From NCBI GenBank assembly GCA_014382365.1, contig JACNJW010000033.1:111626-175625 (forward strand): a stretch of DNA of 64,000 bases. Reading direction: 5' to 3'. The notes beneath the pieces are model-generated. The model did no database searches. It had not been told where the DNA came from and was given only the letters and a program-made list of their open reading frames with translations. Made by a program: the position numbers and the translations under genes. The number at the start of each line of letters is the position of its first letter. The stretch's first letter is position 1. Positions 28,015-37,873 of this stretch are shown one piece after another. The stretch comes from SAR324 cluster bacterium (GTDB taxonomy: Bacteria; SAR324; NAC60-12).

Positions 28015-28638
28015 ATGGCAACACTAAACACCGTTGATTTAAAAAACAAAGCTACTGGTGAGATTGAAATTGATGACTCAATTTTAGCTACTCCATACCA
28101 CAAGAGAGCAGTCTCTGACGTGGTCCGTCAGTTTTTAGCTGCAAATCAACAGGGAACACATGCAACTAAAAACAGGGCTCTTGTAGCTTACAGCACACGT
28201 AAACTCTACCGTCAGAAAGGTACAGGAAGTGCCCGCGCAGGTAGCGCAAAATCACCAATCCGACGGCACGGTGGAACAATATTTGGTCCACAAATGCGTA
28301 GTCATTCTTTCAGATTGAATAAAAAAGCAAAGAAGCTGGCCACAAGATCTGCATTTGCAGAAAAAGTCCGGATGGAAGGTGTTTTGGTTCTTGATGAACT
28401 TAAATTAACAGACAACAAGACTAAAAACCTGAAAGCACTGCTGAACAAGCTGGAACTTCCTGCAAAGGTCTTAATTGTTGTAGATCAAGTGTCAGAAAAT
28501 CTGAGACTTGCTTCTAGAAATCTACCCAACGTACATGTGCTTAGTTTCAGAAGTTTGAATGTTTATGAAATGATGAACTACACCAAGGTTGTTTTCATTA
28601 AAGATGCTCTTGAGGCATACAAGGAAAGGCTAATCTGA
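28015..28638 (+). CDS. rplD: 50S ribosomal protein L4
   Basis: The 207-residue protein has the RQKGTGSARAGSAKSPIRRHGG loop that lines the peptide exit tunnel, and a C-terminal Rossmann-like half. In E. coli L4 also represses the S10 operon by binding its leader; no such leader is obvious here. It directly follows rpsJ, with no L3 gene between them. Its stop overlaps the rplW start by one base. Confidence 0.97.
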   Translation: MATLNTVDLKNKATGEIEIDDSILATPYHKRAVSDVVRQFLAANQQGTHATKNRALVAYSTRKLYRQKGTGSARAGSAKSPIRRHGGTIFGPQMRSHSFRLNKKAKKLATRSAFAEKVRMEGVLVLDELKLTDNKTKNLKALLNKLELPAKVLIVVDQVSENLRLASRNLPNVHVLSFRSLNVYEMMNYTKVVFIKDALEAYKERLI

Positions 28639-28925
28639 TGAATATCTTTGATGTGCTGAGAGCACCAATAATGTCTGAAAAGACTATGACACTTAAGGAA
28701 GAAGCAAATCAATTTGCTTTTGAAGTAGATCCGAGAGCAAACAAAATTCAAATCAAAGAAAGTATAGAAAAAGCTTTCAAGGTCTCGGTTTTAAAAATAA
28801 GGACAATGAATGTCCGTGGAAAGAAAAAACGTCTTGGTCGTTATCAAGGATATAAATCAAGTTGGAAGAAAGCTTTAGTAACTCTTAAACAAGGGGATAC
28901 TATTGAGTTTTTTGAAGGTGCATAA
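28638..28925 (+). CDS. rplW: 50S ribosomal protein L23
   Basis: The 95-residue protein (APIMSEKTMTL, FEVDPRANKIQIKESIEKAFKV) lies at the tunnel exit, where it docks trigger factor and the signal recognition particle. The TGATG junction with rplD implies coupled translation. Length and sequence are ordinary, and it sits in its classical place before rplB. Confidence 0.97.
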   Translation: MNIFDVLRAPIMSEKTMTLKEEANQFAFEVDPRANKIQIKESIEKAFKVSVLKIRTMNVRGKKKRLGRYQGYKSSWKKALVTLKQGDTIEFFEGA

Positions 28926-28943
28926 AATTAACAGCAGAATCTA

Positions 28944-29762
28944 ATGGGAATTAAATTCCACAAACCTACATCACCTGGCAGACGGGGAATGAGTGGTTTC
29001 GTTTTTGAAGAAATCACAACATCCACACCAGAAAAAAGTCTTCTGGCACCTTTGAAAAAAAAGGGCGGAAGGAACAATAACGGAAGAATCACTGTCAGAC
29101 ACCGTGGTGGCGGGCATAAGCGAAGGTATCGGATTATCGATTTTAACCGGAACAAAGCAGAAGTACCTGCAAAAGTTGCCAGTATTGAATATGATCCGAA
29201 CCGCAGTGCAAGAATCAGCCTGTTGAATTATCTTGACGGGGAAAAACGCTATATCCTTACTCCTGCTGGTTTAAAAGTCGGTGATATTATTTATTCCGGA
29301 GAAAATGCTGATATTAAACCTGGAAATGCTCTGCCTTTAAAGAACATTCCTGTAGGCACTATGCTTCACTGCATTGAAATGAGACCCGGAAAGGGCGCTC
29401 AATTAGGCCGCAGTGCAGGTGCTGCAATACAATTGATGGCTAAAAGCGATGATTATGCACAACTCAAACTTCGCTCAGGTGAAATTAGAAAAGTAAGAAT
29501 TGAGTGCATGGCTACTATTGGGACTGTAGGCAACTCAGAACACATGAATATCAAAAAGGGTAAAGCTGGCCGTAACCGTTGGTTAGGCTGGAGACCTACT
29601 GTACGCGGAGTTGTCATGAATCCTGTTGATCACCCGCATGGTGGTGGTGAAGGAAAGACTTCCGGTGGACGACATCCTGTCACTCCTTGGGGGAAACCCA
29701 CCAAAGGAGCAAGGACCAGGAAACGCAAGGATACTGACAAATATATTTTAAAAAGGAGATAA
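28944..29762 (+). CDS. rplB: 50S ribosomal protein L2
   Basis: The 272-residue protein is one of the most conserved proteins of the large subunit and is needed for subunit joining and peptidyl transfer. [40 protein letters not shown] and the basic C-terminal tail are intact, including the conserved histidine in HPHGGG. It follows rplW by 18 bases and precedes rpsS by 3. Confidence 0.98.
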   Translation: MGIKFHKPTSPGRRGMSGFVFEEITTSTPEKSLLAPLKKKGGRNNNGRITVRHRGGGHKRRYRIIDFNRNKAEVPAKVASIEYDPNRSARISLLNYLDGEKRYILTPAGLKVGDIIYSGENADIKPGNALPLKNIPVGTMLHCIEMRPGKGAQLGRSAGAAIQLMAKSDDYAQLKLRSGEIRKVRIECMATIGTVGNSEHMNIKKGKAGRNRWLGWRPTVRGVVMNPVDHPHGGGEGKTSGGRHPVTPWGKPTKGARTRKRKDTDKYILKRR

Positions 29763-29765
29763 ACA

Positions 29766-30047
29766 GTGCCAAGATCATTAAAAAAAGGGCCGTTCGTTGA
29801 TGGGCATCTCGAAAAGAAGGTGCTGGCAGCAAAGGAGAGCAACGATCGACGTTTGATAAAAACATGGTCTCGTCGTTCCGTTATTTTACCGGAATTTATA
29901 GGTACTAATATCGCAGTACATAACGGAAACAAATTTATCCCCGTTTTCATTACCGAAGAAATGGTTGGTTACAAATTAGGAGAATTTGCACCAACAAGAA
30001 CATACCGGGGACATATTGGTAAAAACGATAAAAGGACAAAACGATAA
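29766..30047 (+). CDS. rpsS: 30S ribosomal protein S19
   Basis: The 93-residue head protein begins [14 protein letters not shown] and has [12 protein letters not shown] and [27 protein letters not shown] segments. The start is GTG, with AAAAGGAGA ending 6 bases before it inside the rplB stop region. Its stop overlaps the rplV start (TAATG), so the two are translationally coupled. Confidence 0.97.
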   Translation: MPRSLKKGPFVDGHLEKKVLAAKESNDRRLIKTWSRRSVILPEFIGTNIAVHNGNKFIPVFITEEMVGYKLGEFAPTRTYRGHIGKNDKRTKR

Positions 30048-30379
30048 TGACTGCTCAAGCAACCGCAAGAAATGTCAGAGTTTCACCAAGAAAAGCCCGT
30101 TTGGTGGTTGATCTGATTAGAGGACAAAATGTTGTTCGTGCAATGGCACAGCTGAGTACTTTACGCAATAGAGCTGCTGAGCCTGTCATGAAAGTACTGC
30201 AGTCTGCACTGGCAAATGCAGATCAGCATCAGTCTGATGCTGATGTAGATAGCTTTCGTGTAATCACTGCCTTTGTTGATGAAGCACGAGCACTCAAACG
30301 CTTCCGCCCTCGAGCAATGGGCAGAGCATCTGGTATAAAAAAACGTTCCAGCCATATCACACTGATAGTTGGAACATAA
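30047..30379 (+). CDS. rplV: 50S ribosomal protein L22
   Basis: The 110-residue protein has VRVSPRKARLVVDLIRG and the tunnel-lining hairpin KRFRPRAMGRASGIKKRSSHI, where macrolide resistance changes occur in other species. It overlaps rpsS by one base. A 56-base gap with a short hairpin (30391-30410, CCTTTG/CAAAGG) separates it from rpsC, the longest spacer in the S10 part of the run. Confidence 0.97.
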   Translation: MTAQATARNVRVSPRKARLVVDLIRGQNVVRAMAQLSTLRNRAAEPVMKVLQSALANADQHQSDADVDSFRVITAFVDEARALKRFRPRAMGRASGIKKRSSHITLIVGT

Positions 30380-30435
30380 ATTAATTTAATCCTTTGTAAT
30401 TTTCCAAAGGTAATTCACGTTATTCAAGGTAAACT

Positions 30436-31089
30436 GTGGGTCAAAAAGCAAATCCGATCGGTCTAAGACTTGGAATTTCCAGGACATGGAACTCAAAGTG
30501 GTTCGCAGAAAAAGATTATGCAAGTCTGCTAAAACAAGACTTGGATATTCAAAAATTTGTGAAAGCACGTCTTAAGCATGCAGCTATTTCTAAGATAGAA
30601 GTTGAGCGTACAGCAAAAAAGACTAAAGTTAATATTTTTTCTGCACGACCGGGTATTATTATTGGCAGAAAAGGAGATGAGGTAGAGCGTTTAAAAAACG
30701 AACTCAGTAAGCGTGGTCCGCATGATGTTACGATCAATATAAAAGAAATCAAAAGACCGGAAATTGATGCAACTTTAGTAGCCGAAAATATTGCCAGTCA
30801 ACTGGAGCGAAGAATTGCTTACAGGCGTGCTGTCAAGCGTTCGATTCAAGCTGCAATGCGTATGAACATCGCAGGTTGCAAAGTAATGGTTGGTGGAAGA
30901 TTAAACGGTGCTGAGATTGCCCGCTCAGAATGGGTTAGAGAAGGTCAGGTACGCTTACATACCTTGCGGGTAGATATCGACTACGGAGTCGCCGAAGCAA
31001 ACACTACATATGGCATTATTGGAGTCAAAGTGTGGGTATATCGCGGAGAAGAATATGGAAAATCTCGAACACGCCGAACACGCAGTTAA
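30436..31089 (+). CDS. rpsC: 30S ribosomal protein S3
   Basis: The 217-residue protein has the KH-domain motif IIIGRKGDEVERLK and the conserved GCKVMVGGRLNGAEIARSEW segment. It forms part of the mRNA entry tunnel and its helicase. The start is GTG 30436 (product begins MGQKANPIGLRLGI). The C-terminal tail after GEEYGKS is shorter than in E. coli, within the usual range. Confidence 0.97.
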   Translation: MGQKANPIGLRLGISRTWNSKWFAEKDYASLLKQDLDIQKFVKARLKHAAISKIEVERTAKKTKVNIFSARPGIIIGRKGDEVERLKNELSKRGPHDVTINIKEIKRPEIDATLVAENIASQLERRIAYRRAVKRSIQAAMRMNIAGCKVMVGGRLNGAEIARSEWVREGQVRLHTLRVDIDYGVAEANTTYGIIGVKVWVYRGEEYGKSRTRRTRS

Positions 31090-31101
31090 GGAGTTATAGC
31101 T

Positions 31102-31518
31102 ATGTTAATGCCAAAGAAAACAAAATTCCGCAAGCAAATGCGTGGGAGAATGCAGGGAAATGCACAGACAGGAAATAAAATCAGTTTCGGTTCAATTGGA
31201 CTGCAGGCAACCAGTCGAGGTTACGTTACAACCAGACAAATTGAAGCTGCACGCCGAGTTATCACTCGCACATTAAAACGTGGTGGAAAAACTTGGATTA
31301 GAATCTTTCCGGATAAACCTATCACAAAAAGACCTGCTGAAACAAGGATGGGAAAAGGGAAAGGTGCTGTTGATACTTGGGTTGCTTCTGTACATCCTGG
31401 ACGGATACTCTATGAAATTGACGGTGTGCCTGAAGAGGTAGCAACTGAAGCATTACGTTTAGCTGCTTACAAATTAGCAATAAATACAAAAATCATAAAA
31501 AGGGCGGCAGTATTATGA
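31102..31518 (+). CDS. rplP: 50S ribosomal protein L16
   Basis: The 138-residue protein organises the aminoacyl-tRNA site. [34 protein letters not shown] and [12 protein letters not shown] are conserved. The ATG at 31102 gives MLMPKK; ATG 31108 (MPKK) is equally possible and is closer to the family norm. AAGGAG upstream at 31089-31094 fits either start. Its stop overlaps the rpmC start by 4 bases. Confidence 0.97.
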   Translation: MLMPKKTKFRKQMRGRMQGNAQTGNKISFGSIGLQATSRGYVTTRQIEAARRVITRTLKRGGKTWIRIFPDKPITKRPAETRMGKGKGAVDTWVASVHPGRILYEIDGVPEEVATEALRLAAYKLAINTKIIKRAAVL

Positions 31519-31709
31519 AGGTTTCGGAACTAAGGGCACTTCCGGTAAATGAACTGGAAGCAAAAATGACTGACCTGAAAGAGGAATATCTACGTCTGCG
31601 ATGCGGTCATGTATCACGACAATTAGCAGATGTTACCATGATCAAAAAAACACGACGAATTATAGCTCGTTTGAAGACAGTGTTAACTGAAAAACAAGCA
31701 CAACAATAA
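31515..31709 (+). CDS. rpmC: 50S ribosomal protein L29
   Basis: The 64-residue helical-hairpin protein has [24 protein letters not shown] and a conserved basic end. It sits at the tunnel exit beside L23. The ATGA overlap with rplP implies coupling. The CGHVSRQ centre replaces the more common KFQ-type sequence; this is ordinary family variation. Confidence 0.95.
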   Translation: MKVSELRALPVNELEAKMTDLKEEYLRLRCGHVSRQLADVTMIKKTRRIIARLKTVLTEKQAQQ

Positions 31710-31726
31710 CGATTATTAAGACAGAT

Positions 31727-31966
31727 ATGAGCACACTGAAGCTACAAAATGGAGTCGTTGTAAGTAACAATATGGATAAATCCATTGTTGTTAAAGTTGA
31801 AAGGAAAATAAAACATCCGCTATACAAAAAAACTATTAAACGCTCTAAAAAGTACATTGCTCATGACGAGCAGAACGAATGCCAAATTGGTGATTTTGTT
31901 CAAATTGCTGAATGCAGGCCTTTGAGCAGGCGTAAGCGTTACCGATTATATAAACGGACACAATGA
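31727..31966 (+). CDS. rpsQ: 30S ribosomal protein S17
   Basis: The 79-residue OB-fold protein has [25 protein letters not shown] and the [21 protein letters not shown] end. It is a primary 16S rRNA binder in the 30S body. Its stop overlaps the rplN start by 4 bases (ATGA). Confidence 0.96.
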   Translation: MSTLKLQNGVVVSNNMDKSIVVKVERKIKHPLYKKTIKRSKKYIAHDEQNECQIGDFVQIAECRPLSRRKRYRLYKRTQ

Positions 31967-32331
31967 TACAAACACAAAGTATCCTGGAAGTTGCTGATAA
32001 TTCCGGAGCAAAAAGCCTGATGTGCATCAAAGTTCTTGGTGGATCTAAGAGACGTTACGCACGAGTAGGTGATATTATCGTGGCATCTATCAAAGATTGC
32101 CTGCCACACTCTAAAGTAAAATCAGGAGATGTGGTTAAAGCAGTGATAGTCCGCACCAAAAAAGAATTCCGTCGTCCAGACGGTAGTTATATTAAATTTG
32201 ATAAAAACTCTGCTGTTGTAATTGACGGTAAAAGAGAGCCGGTAGGCACTCGAATATTCGGACCAGTAGCCAGGGAATTGCGTGCAGGAAAATTCATGCG
32301 AATTCTGTCACTTGCCCCAGAAGTATTGTAG
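31963..32331 (+). CDS. rplN: 50S ribosomal protein L14
   Basis: The 122-residue protein begins [28 protein letters not shown] and ends in a conserved [12 protein letters not shown]. It lies at the subunit interface and contacts L19 and 16S rRNA. The start overlaps rpsQ by 4 bases, and rplX follows 11 bases later. No anomalies were seen. Confidence 0.98.
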   Translation: MIQTQSILEVADNSGAKSLMCIKVLGGSKRRYARVGDIIVASIKDCLPHSKVKSGDVVKAVIVRTKKEFRRPDGSYIKFDKNSAVVIDGKREPVGTRIFGPVARELRAGKFMRILSLAPEVL

Positions 32332-32342
32332 AATTTTGATTT

Positions 32343-32684
32343 ATGAAAGTTAACCAGCGAAAAAAGAGTCGACCCACAATTCGTCGCGAAGATACAGTAA
32401 TAGTTATTTCCGGGAAAGAAAAAGGTCGCACCGGAAGAGTATTGACAGTGGATTGGAAGCGGGAACGCTTGCTGATTGAAGGTGTAAACATGGTTACACG
32501 CCATACTAAACCCAATGCAACAAACCAACAGGGTGGTATGATTAAAGTAGAAGCACCAATCCATTATTCAAACGTTCAACTCTACAACCCTACTTTAAAA
32601 AGGGGGGTACGTACAAAAATGCAGACAAGCGATGCTGGTGTAAAAAATAGAGTCTGTGTCAAATCTGGAGAGGTATTAGGATAA
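32343..32684 (+). CDS. rplX: 50S ribosomal protein L24
   Basis: The 113-residue KOW-domain protein has [20 protein letters not shown] and a conserved NMVTRHTKP segment. It starts assembly of the large subunit. It is slightly longer than the E. coli protein (104). Its stop overlaps the rplE start by one base. Confidence 0.97.
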   Translation: MKVNQRKKSRPTIRREDTVIVISGKEKGRTGRVLTVDWKRERLLIEGVNMVTRHTKPNATNQQGGMIKVEAPIHYSNVQLYNPTLKRGVRTKMQTSDAGVKNRVCVKSGEVLG

Positions 32685-33229
32685 TGTCAGAAAGTCATTT
32701 GCAGCAAACCTACAACTCAAAGGTTGTGCCGCTTTTACAAGAGAAGTTCAAGTATAAGAACAAACATCAAATACCAGAAATTGTAAAGGTCACCTTAAAC
32801 ATTGGTCTTGGTGAAGCAGTTCAGAATCCTAAAGTTGTTGAAGCTGCGAGTAGTCAGTTAGCTTTGATTTCCGGACAAAAACCAGTAATAACTCGTGCCA
32901 AGAAATCCATTGCAGGATTCAAGCTGCGTGAAGATATGCCCATTGGTTGTATGGTTACACTGCGTAATCAGCAGATGTGGACATTTCTGGATAAACTTTT
33001 ACATGTAGCGATGCCGCGGATACGTGATTTTCGTGGAATTTCACCTAAAGCTTTCGATGGTACAGGGAATTATACAATTGGGATTAAAGAACAATTAATT
33101 TTTCCTGAAATAGAATTTGATGATGTAGATCATGTCCGTGGAATGAATATTTCCATTGTGACAAGTGCATCTACAGATGAAGAAAGTTTTGCAATGTTGC
33201 AGGACTTGGGATTTCCTTTTAGAAAATAG
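32684..33229 (+). CDS. rplE: 50S ribosomal protein L5
   Basis: The 181-residue protein has [37 protein letters not shown] and [30 protein letters not shown]. It binds 5S rRNA in the central protuberance and contacts the P-site tRNA. The one-base overlap with rplX and a 5-base gap to rpsN indicate one message. Confidence 0.98.
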   Translation: MSESHLQQTYNSKVVPLLQEKFKYKNKHQIPEIVKVTLNIGLGEAVQNPKVVEAASSQLALISGQKPVITRAKKSIAGFKLREDMPIGCMVTLRNQQMWTFLDKLLHVAMPRIRDFRGISPKAFDGTGNYTIGIKEQLIFPEIEFDDVDHVRGMNISIVTSASTDEESFAMLQDLGFPFRK

Positions 33230-33234
33230 GTCAA

Positions 33235-33420
33235 ATGGCAAAAAAATCAATGATCGCCAAAAGCGAGCGCACCCAAAAATACAAAGTGCGTCAATACAAC
33301 AGATGTGGATATTGCGGACGACCAAGAGGATATTTAAGGAAATTTGGAATGTGCAGGATTTGCTTTAGAAAAAATGCCAATTCTGGACTCCTTCCAGGAG
33401 TTACTAAATCCAGTTGGTAA
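33235..33420 (+). CDS. rpsN: 30S ribosomal protein S14, short zinc-binding type
   Basis: The 61-residue protein keeps the zinc-ribbon cysteines Cys24, Cys27, Cys40 and Cys43 (CGYCGR and CRICFR). It is the ancestral zinc-dependent form, unlike the 101-residue zinc-free form of E. coli. It lies in the classical position between rplE and rpsH. Zinc limitation would affect it and L36, which also keeps its ligands. Confidence 0.97.
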   Translation: MAKKSMIAKSERTQKYKVRQYNRCGYCGRPRGYLRKFGMCRICFRKNANSGLLPGVTKSSW

Positions 33421-33454
33421 TAATTTTTATAGAAACTCAGAGTGAAATAGTATT

Positions 33455-33850
33455 ATGTCAATGAGTGACCCGGTTGCGGATTTATTAACGCGTATCCGCA
33501 ATGCAAATATGAGAAATAAAGAAAGTCTGGAGATGTTGTCTTCCAAGGTGAAAGTGAACATCGTCAAGGTTTTGAAAGACGAAGGTTTCATCGTAAACTG
33601 GGAACTAGACGAAAAAGGGAAATTCCCTTTGCTTCGGATATGGTTGAAATATGTGGACAATCTGCCAGTTATCCGCAAAATTACTCGAATCAGTAAGCCT
33701 GGTTTACGCCTCTACAGTAAAGGTAAGGAATGTAAACCTGTACTGAATGGACAGGGCATTTCAATACTGACCACCTCAAAAGGTATCATGAGTGATCGTC
33801 AGTGTCGTGCCGACAATATTGGCGGCGAAGTCCTTTGTACTGTCTGGTAG
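33455..33850 (+). CDS. rpsH: 30S ribosomal protein S8
   Basis: The 131-residue protein has MSDPVADLLTRIRNA, ISKPGLRLYSK and the C-terminal GISILTTSKGIMSDRQCRADNIGGEVLCTVW. It binds the central domain of 16S rRNA, and in E. coli it represses the spc operon through the rplE region. The start could also be ATG 33461. No unusual feature was seen. Confidence 0.97.
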   Translation: MSMSDPVADLLTRIRNANMRNKESLEMLSSKVKVNIVKVLKDEGFIVNWELDEKGKFPLLRIWLKYVDNLPVIRKITRISKPGLRLYSKGKECKPVLNGQGISILTTSKGIMSDRQCRADNIGGEVLCTVW

Positions 33851-33873
33851 ACTCGATTCAAACAGGATAAATA

Positions 33874-34413
33874 ATGTCAAGAATAGGTAAAAGACCCATC
33901 AAACTTTCCCAGGCAATTGAGGTCTCGTATAATGAGCGCCTGCTTACCGTCAAAGGGCCAAAGGGAACATTAGAACTCAAAGCACATCCAGCAATTGAGT
34001 TAAATATTGATGCAGAAAATATTTTAGTAACTGTGGCCGACCTGAATGCTCCAATGACTCCAATGCTTGGTACGACCTGGGCCTTGATCAGTAATATGAT
34101 CCATGGCGTTACAGAAGGTTTCCAAAGACAACTCAACTTAGTCGGAGTTGGTTATAAGGCAACTGTTAACCAGAAGAACTTGGAAATGAGTTTGGGATAT
34201 TCCCATCCTATCAAATACGCTCTTCCGGATGGAATAAAAGCTACTGTTAATGGAAACACCAAAATTGTGCTTGAGAGTACTGACAAGCAGCTCTTAGGTC
34301 AAGTATCGGCGGTAATTCAAAAATTTAGACCGCCAGAGCCATACAAGGGTAAAGGTATTTTATTTGAAGGCGAAAAAATTCAACGCAAAGCCGGAAAAAG
34401 CGGCAAAACCTAA
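33874..34413 (+). CDS. rplF: 50S ribosomal protein L6
   Basis: The 179-residue protein begins MSRIGKRPI and has TVKGPKGTLEL, NLVGVGYKA and RPPEPYKGKGI, all diagnostic. Its two similar domains bind 23S rRNA near the factor-binding site. It follows rpsH by 23 bases and sits in the classical spc order. Confidence 0.98.
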   Translation: MSRIGKRPIKLSQAIEVSYNERLLTVKGPKGTLELKAHPAIELNIDAENILVTVADLNAPMTPMLGTTWALISNMIHGVTEGFQRQLNLVGVGYKATVNQKNLEMSLGYSHPIKYALPDGIKATVNGNTKIVLESTDKQLLGQVSAVIQKFRPPEPYKGKGILFEGEKIQRKAGKSGKT

Positions 34414-34433
34414 TACTTAAATAATTGTTTGAA

Positions 34434-34802
34434 ATGAATAATGCTGCAAAACGTCTGAAGGCAAGAACAATCCGACACAGACGTTTAAGAAAAAAAATAT
34501 CAGGGACTGAGGCACGCCCACGGCTTGCGGTATTCAGATCTGCGCGCCATATTTATGTGCAGGCAGTTGATGATATCGCAGGAAATACATTGGCTGCAAC
34601 ATCAACTGTAGCTCTTCAAAAGACTTTGAAAAAGACCTACACCGGAAATAAAGATGCAGCGAAAGCTGTCGGTACCGAAGTAGCAAAAATACTCTTAGAT
34701 AAGTCCATTTCCAGCGTTGTCTTTGACCGCGGTGGTTTTATTTATCATGGACGCGTACAGGCCTTGGCTGAAGGAGCCAGGGAAGCTGGCTTAAAATTCT
34801 GA
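34434..34802 (+). CDS. rplR: 50S ribosomal protein L18
   Basis: The 122-residue 5S rRNA-binding protein has [32 protein letters not shown] and a conserved [26 protein letters not shown] end. I chose ATG 34434; a TTG at 34425 in frame would add three residues. There is no strong ribosome-binding site before either. Confidence 0.96.
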   Translation: MNNAAKRLKARTIRHRRLRKKISGTEARPRLAVFRSARHIYVQAVDDIAGNTLAATSTVALQKTLKKTYTGNKDAAKAVGTEVAKILLDKSISSVVFDRGGFIYHGRVQALAEGAREAGLKF

Positions 34803-34834
34803 CAACCGGTAAAACCGGATACAATGGAAAAACA

Positions 34835-35338
34835 GTGGCAGAAAAGAATTCAGAAAAAAAAGAACTAATAGAAAAAGTAATTCGCGTAAACCGTGTCGCC
34901 AAAGTAGTAAAAGGTGGTCGCAGATTTAGCTTCAGTGCACTGATTGTTGTCGGTGATGGTAGAGGTCAAGTTGGACTTGGACTCGGTAAAGCAAATGAGG
35001 TTGTCGAGGCTATTCGAAAAGCTGTTGAACAGGCTTCAGTTAATATGAAAAAGATTAATGTGGAAGGTACAACCATTCCACATATGGCCACTGGTAGATT
35101 TGGTTCAGGTAAAGTTTTGATGAAACCTGCAGCTAAAGGCCATGGAATTATTGCTGCTGGAGCTGTGAGAGCAGTTATGGAAGCAGCAGGAATCATGGAT
35201 ATCAGTGTTAAGTGTCTCGGCTCACGTAATCCAAATAATCTGGTACGTTCGACTCTGGAAGGATTGTACAATTTAAGGAGTAATGAATGGATTGCACGTG
35301 CACGAGGTAAAGACATCAACTATATAAACCCATCGTAA
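34835..35338 (+). CDS. rpsE: 30S ribosomal protein S5
   Basis: The 167-residue protein has [30 protein letters not shown] and [19 protein letters not shown], plus the [10 protein letters not shown] and [13 protein letters not shown] segments. It takes part in decoding fidelity and lines the mRNA entry. The start is GTG 34835 in the VAEKN context, since no in-frame ATG precedes the conserved region. rpmD follows after 2 bases. Confidence 0.97.
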   Translation: MAEKNSEKKELIEKVIRVNRVAKVVKGGRRFSFSALIVVGDGRGQVGLGLGKANEVVEAIRKAVEQASVNMKKINVEGTTIPHMATGRFGSGKVLMKPAAKGHGIIAAGAVRAVMEAAGIMDISVKCLGSRNPNNLVRSTLEGLYNLRSNEWIARARGKDINYINPS

Positions 35339-35340
35339 AC

Positions 35341-35526
35341 ATGGCCCAGAAAATTAAAGTGACACAAATTCGAAGCGGAATCGGTGCACGCACAAAACAG
35401 AAAGCCTGCTTAAGTGGACTCGGGTTAAGAAAAATTAACAGTTTTGCGATCCTTGAAAACACACCTGCAGTACGCGGGATGATTCGCAAGGTAAATCATT
35501 TAGTCCGAATTGAGACAACAGCATAA
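35341..35526 (+). CDS. rpmD: 50S ribosomal protein L30
   Basis: The 61-residue protein has KIKVTQIRSGIGARTKQKACLSGLGLRKIN and RGMIRKVNHLVRIE. It is a small peripheral large-subunit protein present in only part of the bacteria. Its two-base distance from rpsE shows tight coupling. Confidence 0.96.
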   Translation: MAQKIKVTQIRSGIGARTKQKACLSGLGLRKINSFAILENTPAVRGMIRKVNHLVRIETTA

Positions 35527-35542
35527 AATATAACGGTAACAA

Positions 35543-35989
35543 ATGTATCTCCACGAACTTGAATCCAGTAAAAATAACCGCCGAAAACGTGTAGGACGAG
35601 GTCCTGGAAGTGGTAGCGGTAAGAACTGCGGCCGAGGACAAAACGGTGCAAAATCACGGTCCGGTTATAAACGGAAGCGAGGTTTTGAAGGTGGACAGAA
35701 TCCGCTCAGCAGAAGATTACCGAAATTTGGTTTTACAAGTCCTAACAAGGTTTATGCACAACTGATTAATCTCCAGAATCTGGAAGATGCTGTAACCATT
35801 GAAACTGGAAGCAGCCTTGACAAGGCAAAATTAAAAGCACTAGGCCTTATCAAAAAAGAAGATAAACCAGTTAAGCTTTTAGGTAAAGGAAAACTGAGTA
35901 AAAAACTGAGTATCGAAGTTGACATGGCCAGCTTAAGTGCAGTAGAAGCTGTAAAAAGTGCTGGTGGTAATGTGCTAACATTGAGCTGA
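35543..35989 (+). CDS. rplO: 50S ribosomal protein L15
   Basis: The 148-residue protein has the glycine-rich N-terminus KRVGRGPGSGSGKNCGRGQNGAKSRSG and GFEGGQNPLSRRLPKFGF. It is a late-assembly protein reaching toward the peptidyl-transferase centre. It precedes secY by 8 bases, as in most bacteria. Confidence 0.97.
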   Translation: MYLHELESSKNNRRKRVGRGPGSGSGKNCGRGQNGAKSRSGYKRKRGFEGGQNPLSRRLPKFGFTSPNKVYAQLINLQNLEDAVTIETGSSLDKAKLKALGLIKKEDKPVKLLGKGKLSKKLSIEVDMASLSAVEAVKSAGGNVLTLS

Positions 35990-35997
35990 TAATATTG

Positions 35998-37329
35998 ATG
36001 TTAAACATTATTGTAAATATATTTCGGATTGAAGAACTTAGACAGCGGATTTTCTTCACTTTGGCAATGCTGTTCATATTTCGATTGGGTGCACATATTC
36101 CAACACCAGGAATTGATGGTTCTGCACTGACAGCATTTTTTGAAGCACAGCAAGGTTCAATTTTGCGGTTTTTTGATATGTTTACCGGAGGAGCCTTAGC
36201 CCGTTTGACGGTGTTTGCGCTCGGCGTGATGCCATATATTAGTGCATCTATTATAATTCAACTTTTGACTGCTGTATTCCCTTATCTGGAAAGACTGTCA
36301 AAAGAGGGAGATGCCGGTCGTAAAAAAATTACAGGTTATACCAGGTACGGTACAATCGTGCTTAGTATCGTTCAAGGTTTTGCGATTGCAGTTGGCTTGG
36401 AAAGTATGGCAGCACCAAGTGGTCAGCCAATAGTAATTTCGACACTTAGTCCATGGGCCTTCAGGGCACTAACTGTGATCACATTAACTGCCGGCACAGC
36501 TTTTCTCATGTGGGTTGGTGAACAGATTAGTGAACGTGGAATTGGGAATGGGATTTCATTATTGATATTTGCAGGAATTGTAGTTGGTATTCCTGGTGCT
36601 ATTATTAACTCAATACGTTTAGTGCAGGATAATGTTTTATCACCCATAGTACTTGTTGTTGTTGGTTTATTAATGGTGGTAGTAGTTTTCCTTGTGATCT
36701 TTGCAGAAACAGCATACAGAAAAATTCCCGTACAGTACGCAAAAAGAATGCAAGGGAATAAAATGTTTGGAGGACAGTCTTCACACCTTCCACTGAAAAT
36801 CAATACAGCAGGAGTTATACCACCAATTTTTGCATCCTCGATTCTTGCTTTTCCAGCAACAATTACAGGATTTATTTCAGTTCCATGGGTTCAGGCTGTT
36901 GGAAGCCAATTGCTACCGGGCAGAATGTTATATAATTTCTTGTTTGCACTGATGATCTTCTTTTTTGCTTTCTTTTATACTGCAATCACATTCAATCCGG
37001 TCAAAATTGCAGAAGAGATGAAAAAGCACGGAGGTTATATCCCAGGTATACGACCAGGCAAAAAAACTGCTGAATATGTAAATTTGGTGCTGACAAGATT
37101 GACTTTTGGAGGTGCAGCTTATTTGGCAGTAGTATGTCTATTTCCATACATTTTATTCGATCTTTTTGATATACCCTTCTATTTTGGAGGAACAGCTCTC
37201 TTAATTGTGGTTGGAGTTGGACTTGATCTTGTAAATCAAATTGAAGCTTTTCTGCTTAACCAGAATTATGATGGCTTCATGAAAAAAACTAAACGACGAC
37301 AACTGAAATCTGGTGCGTTGCGTTTGTGA
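35998..37329 (+). CDS. secY: Preprotein translocase subunit SecY
   Basis: The 443-residue inner-membrane channel protein shows about ten hydrophobic segments. It has the plug-region sequence [27 protein letters not shown], the [15 protein letters not shown] motif and the RGIRPGK-like [10 protein letters not shown] loop. It conducts unfolded preproteins with SecE, SecG and SecA. ATG 35998 is preferred over the TTG at 35995. The genes adk, map and infA, which often follow, are missing, and rpmJ comes next. Confidence 0.97.
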   Translation: MLNIIVNIFRIEELRQRIFFTLAMLFIFRLGAHIPTPGIDGSALTAFFEAQQGSILRFFDMFTGGALARLTVFALGVMPYISASIIIQLLTAVFPYLERLSKEGDAGRKKITGYTRYGTIVLSIVQGFAIAVGLESMAAPSGQPIVISTLSPWAFRALTVITLTAGTAFLMWVGEQISERGIGNGISLLIFAGIVVGIPGAIINSIRLVQDNVLSPIVLVVVGLLMVVVVFLVIFAETAYRKIPVQYAKRMQGNKMFGGQSSHLPLKINTAGVIPPIFASSILAFPATITGFISVPWVQAVGSQLLPGRMLYNFLFALMIFFFAFFYTAITFNPVKIAEEMKKHGGYIPGIRPGKKTAEYVNLVLTRLTFGGAAYLAVVCLFPYILFDLFDIPFYFGGTALLIVVGVGLDLVNQIEAFLLNQNYDGFMKKTKRRQLKSGALRL

Positions 37330-37348
37330 AACGTTCATAAATAAGAAA

Positions 37349-37462
37349 ATGAAAGTACGATCATCTGTAAAAAGAATCTGTGATAAGTGCAGAATAATTA
37401 AAAGGAAAGGTGTCTTGCGAGTTATTTGCGAGAACCCAAAACATAAACAGCGTCAGGGATAA
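37349..37462 (+). CDS. rpmJ: 50S ribosomal protein L36
   Basis: A 37-codon gene between secY and rpsM encodes the smallest ribosomal protein. It has the zinc ligands Cys11, Cys14, Cys27 and His32 (CDKC and CENPKH) typical of the zinc-binding form. The start [11 protein letters not shown] matches the family exactly. It lies 19 bases after secY and 11 before rpsM. It is short enough to be missed by length cut-offs. Confidence 0.96.
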   Translation: MKVRSSVKRICDKCRIIKRKGVLRVICENPKHKQRQG

Positions 37463-37473
37463 GAAGGAGTTGG

Positions 37474-37842
37474 ATGGCAAGAATTTCTGGTATTGACCTA
37501 CCAAATACTAAGAGAGTGGAAATTGGACTGACCTACATTTTTGGAGTTGGTAAAAAGATTTCCTGTGACATTTTACTCAAAGCAAAAATTGATAAAGATG
37601 TACGCGTACGAGATCTCAGTGATGAACAGGTAAATAAGATTCGTACTATTATTGAGCAGGAATATCAGGTAGAGGGCGATCTTCGCCGGGAAGTAAGTTT
37701 GAATATCAAACGGCTTATGGATTTAGGTAACTACCGGGGATTACGGCATCGCAAACATATGCCGGTCAGAGGACAAAGGACAAAGACGAATGCCAGAACA
37801 AGAAAAGGTCCTCGAAGATTAGCAGTCAGTAAGAAAAAATAA
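37474..37842 (+). CDS. rpsM: 30S ribosomal protein S13
   Basis: The 122-residue head protein has [25 protein letters not shown] and [28 protein letters not shown]. It forms bridges to the large subunit and touches the P-site tRNA. AAGAAGGAG upstream of the ATG gives a good ribosome-binding site. It follows rpmJ by 11 bases. Confidence 0.98.
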   Translation: MARISGIDLPNTKRVEIGLTYIFGVGKKISCDILLKAKIDKDVRVRDLSDEQVNKIRTIIEQEYQVEGDLRREVSLNIKRLMDLGNYRGLRHRKHMPVRGQRTKTNARTRKGPRRLAVSKKK

Positions 37843-37873
37843 TTCATTCTAACATTGAATAGAGCCCTAAATA

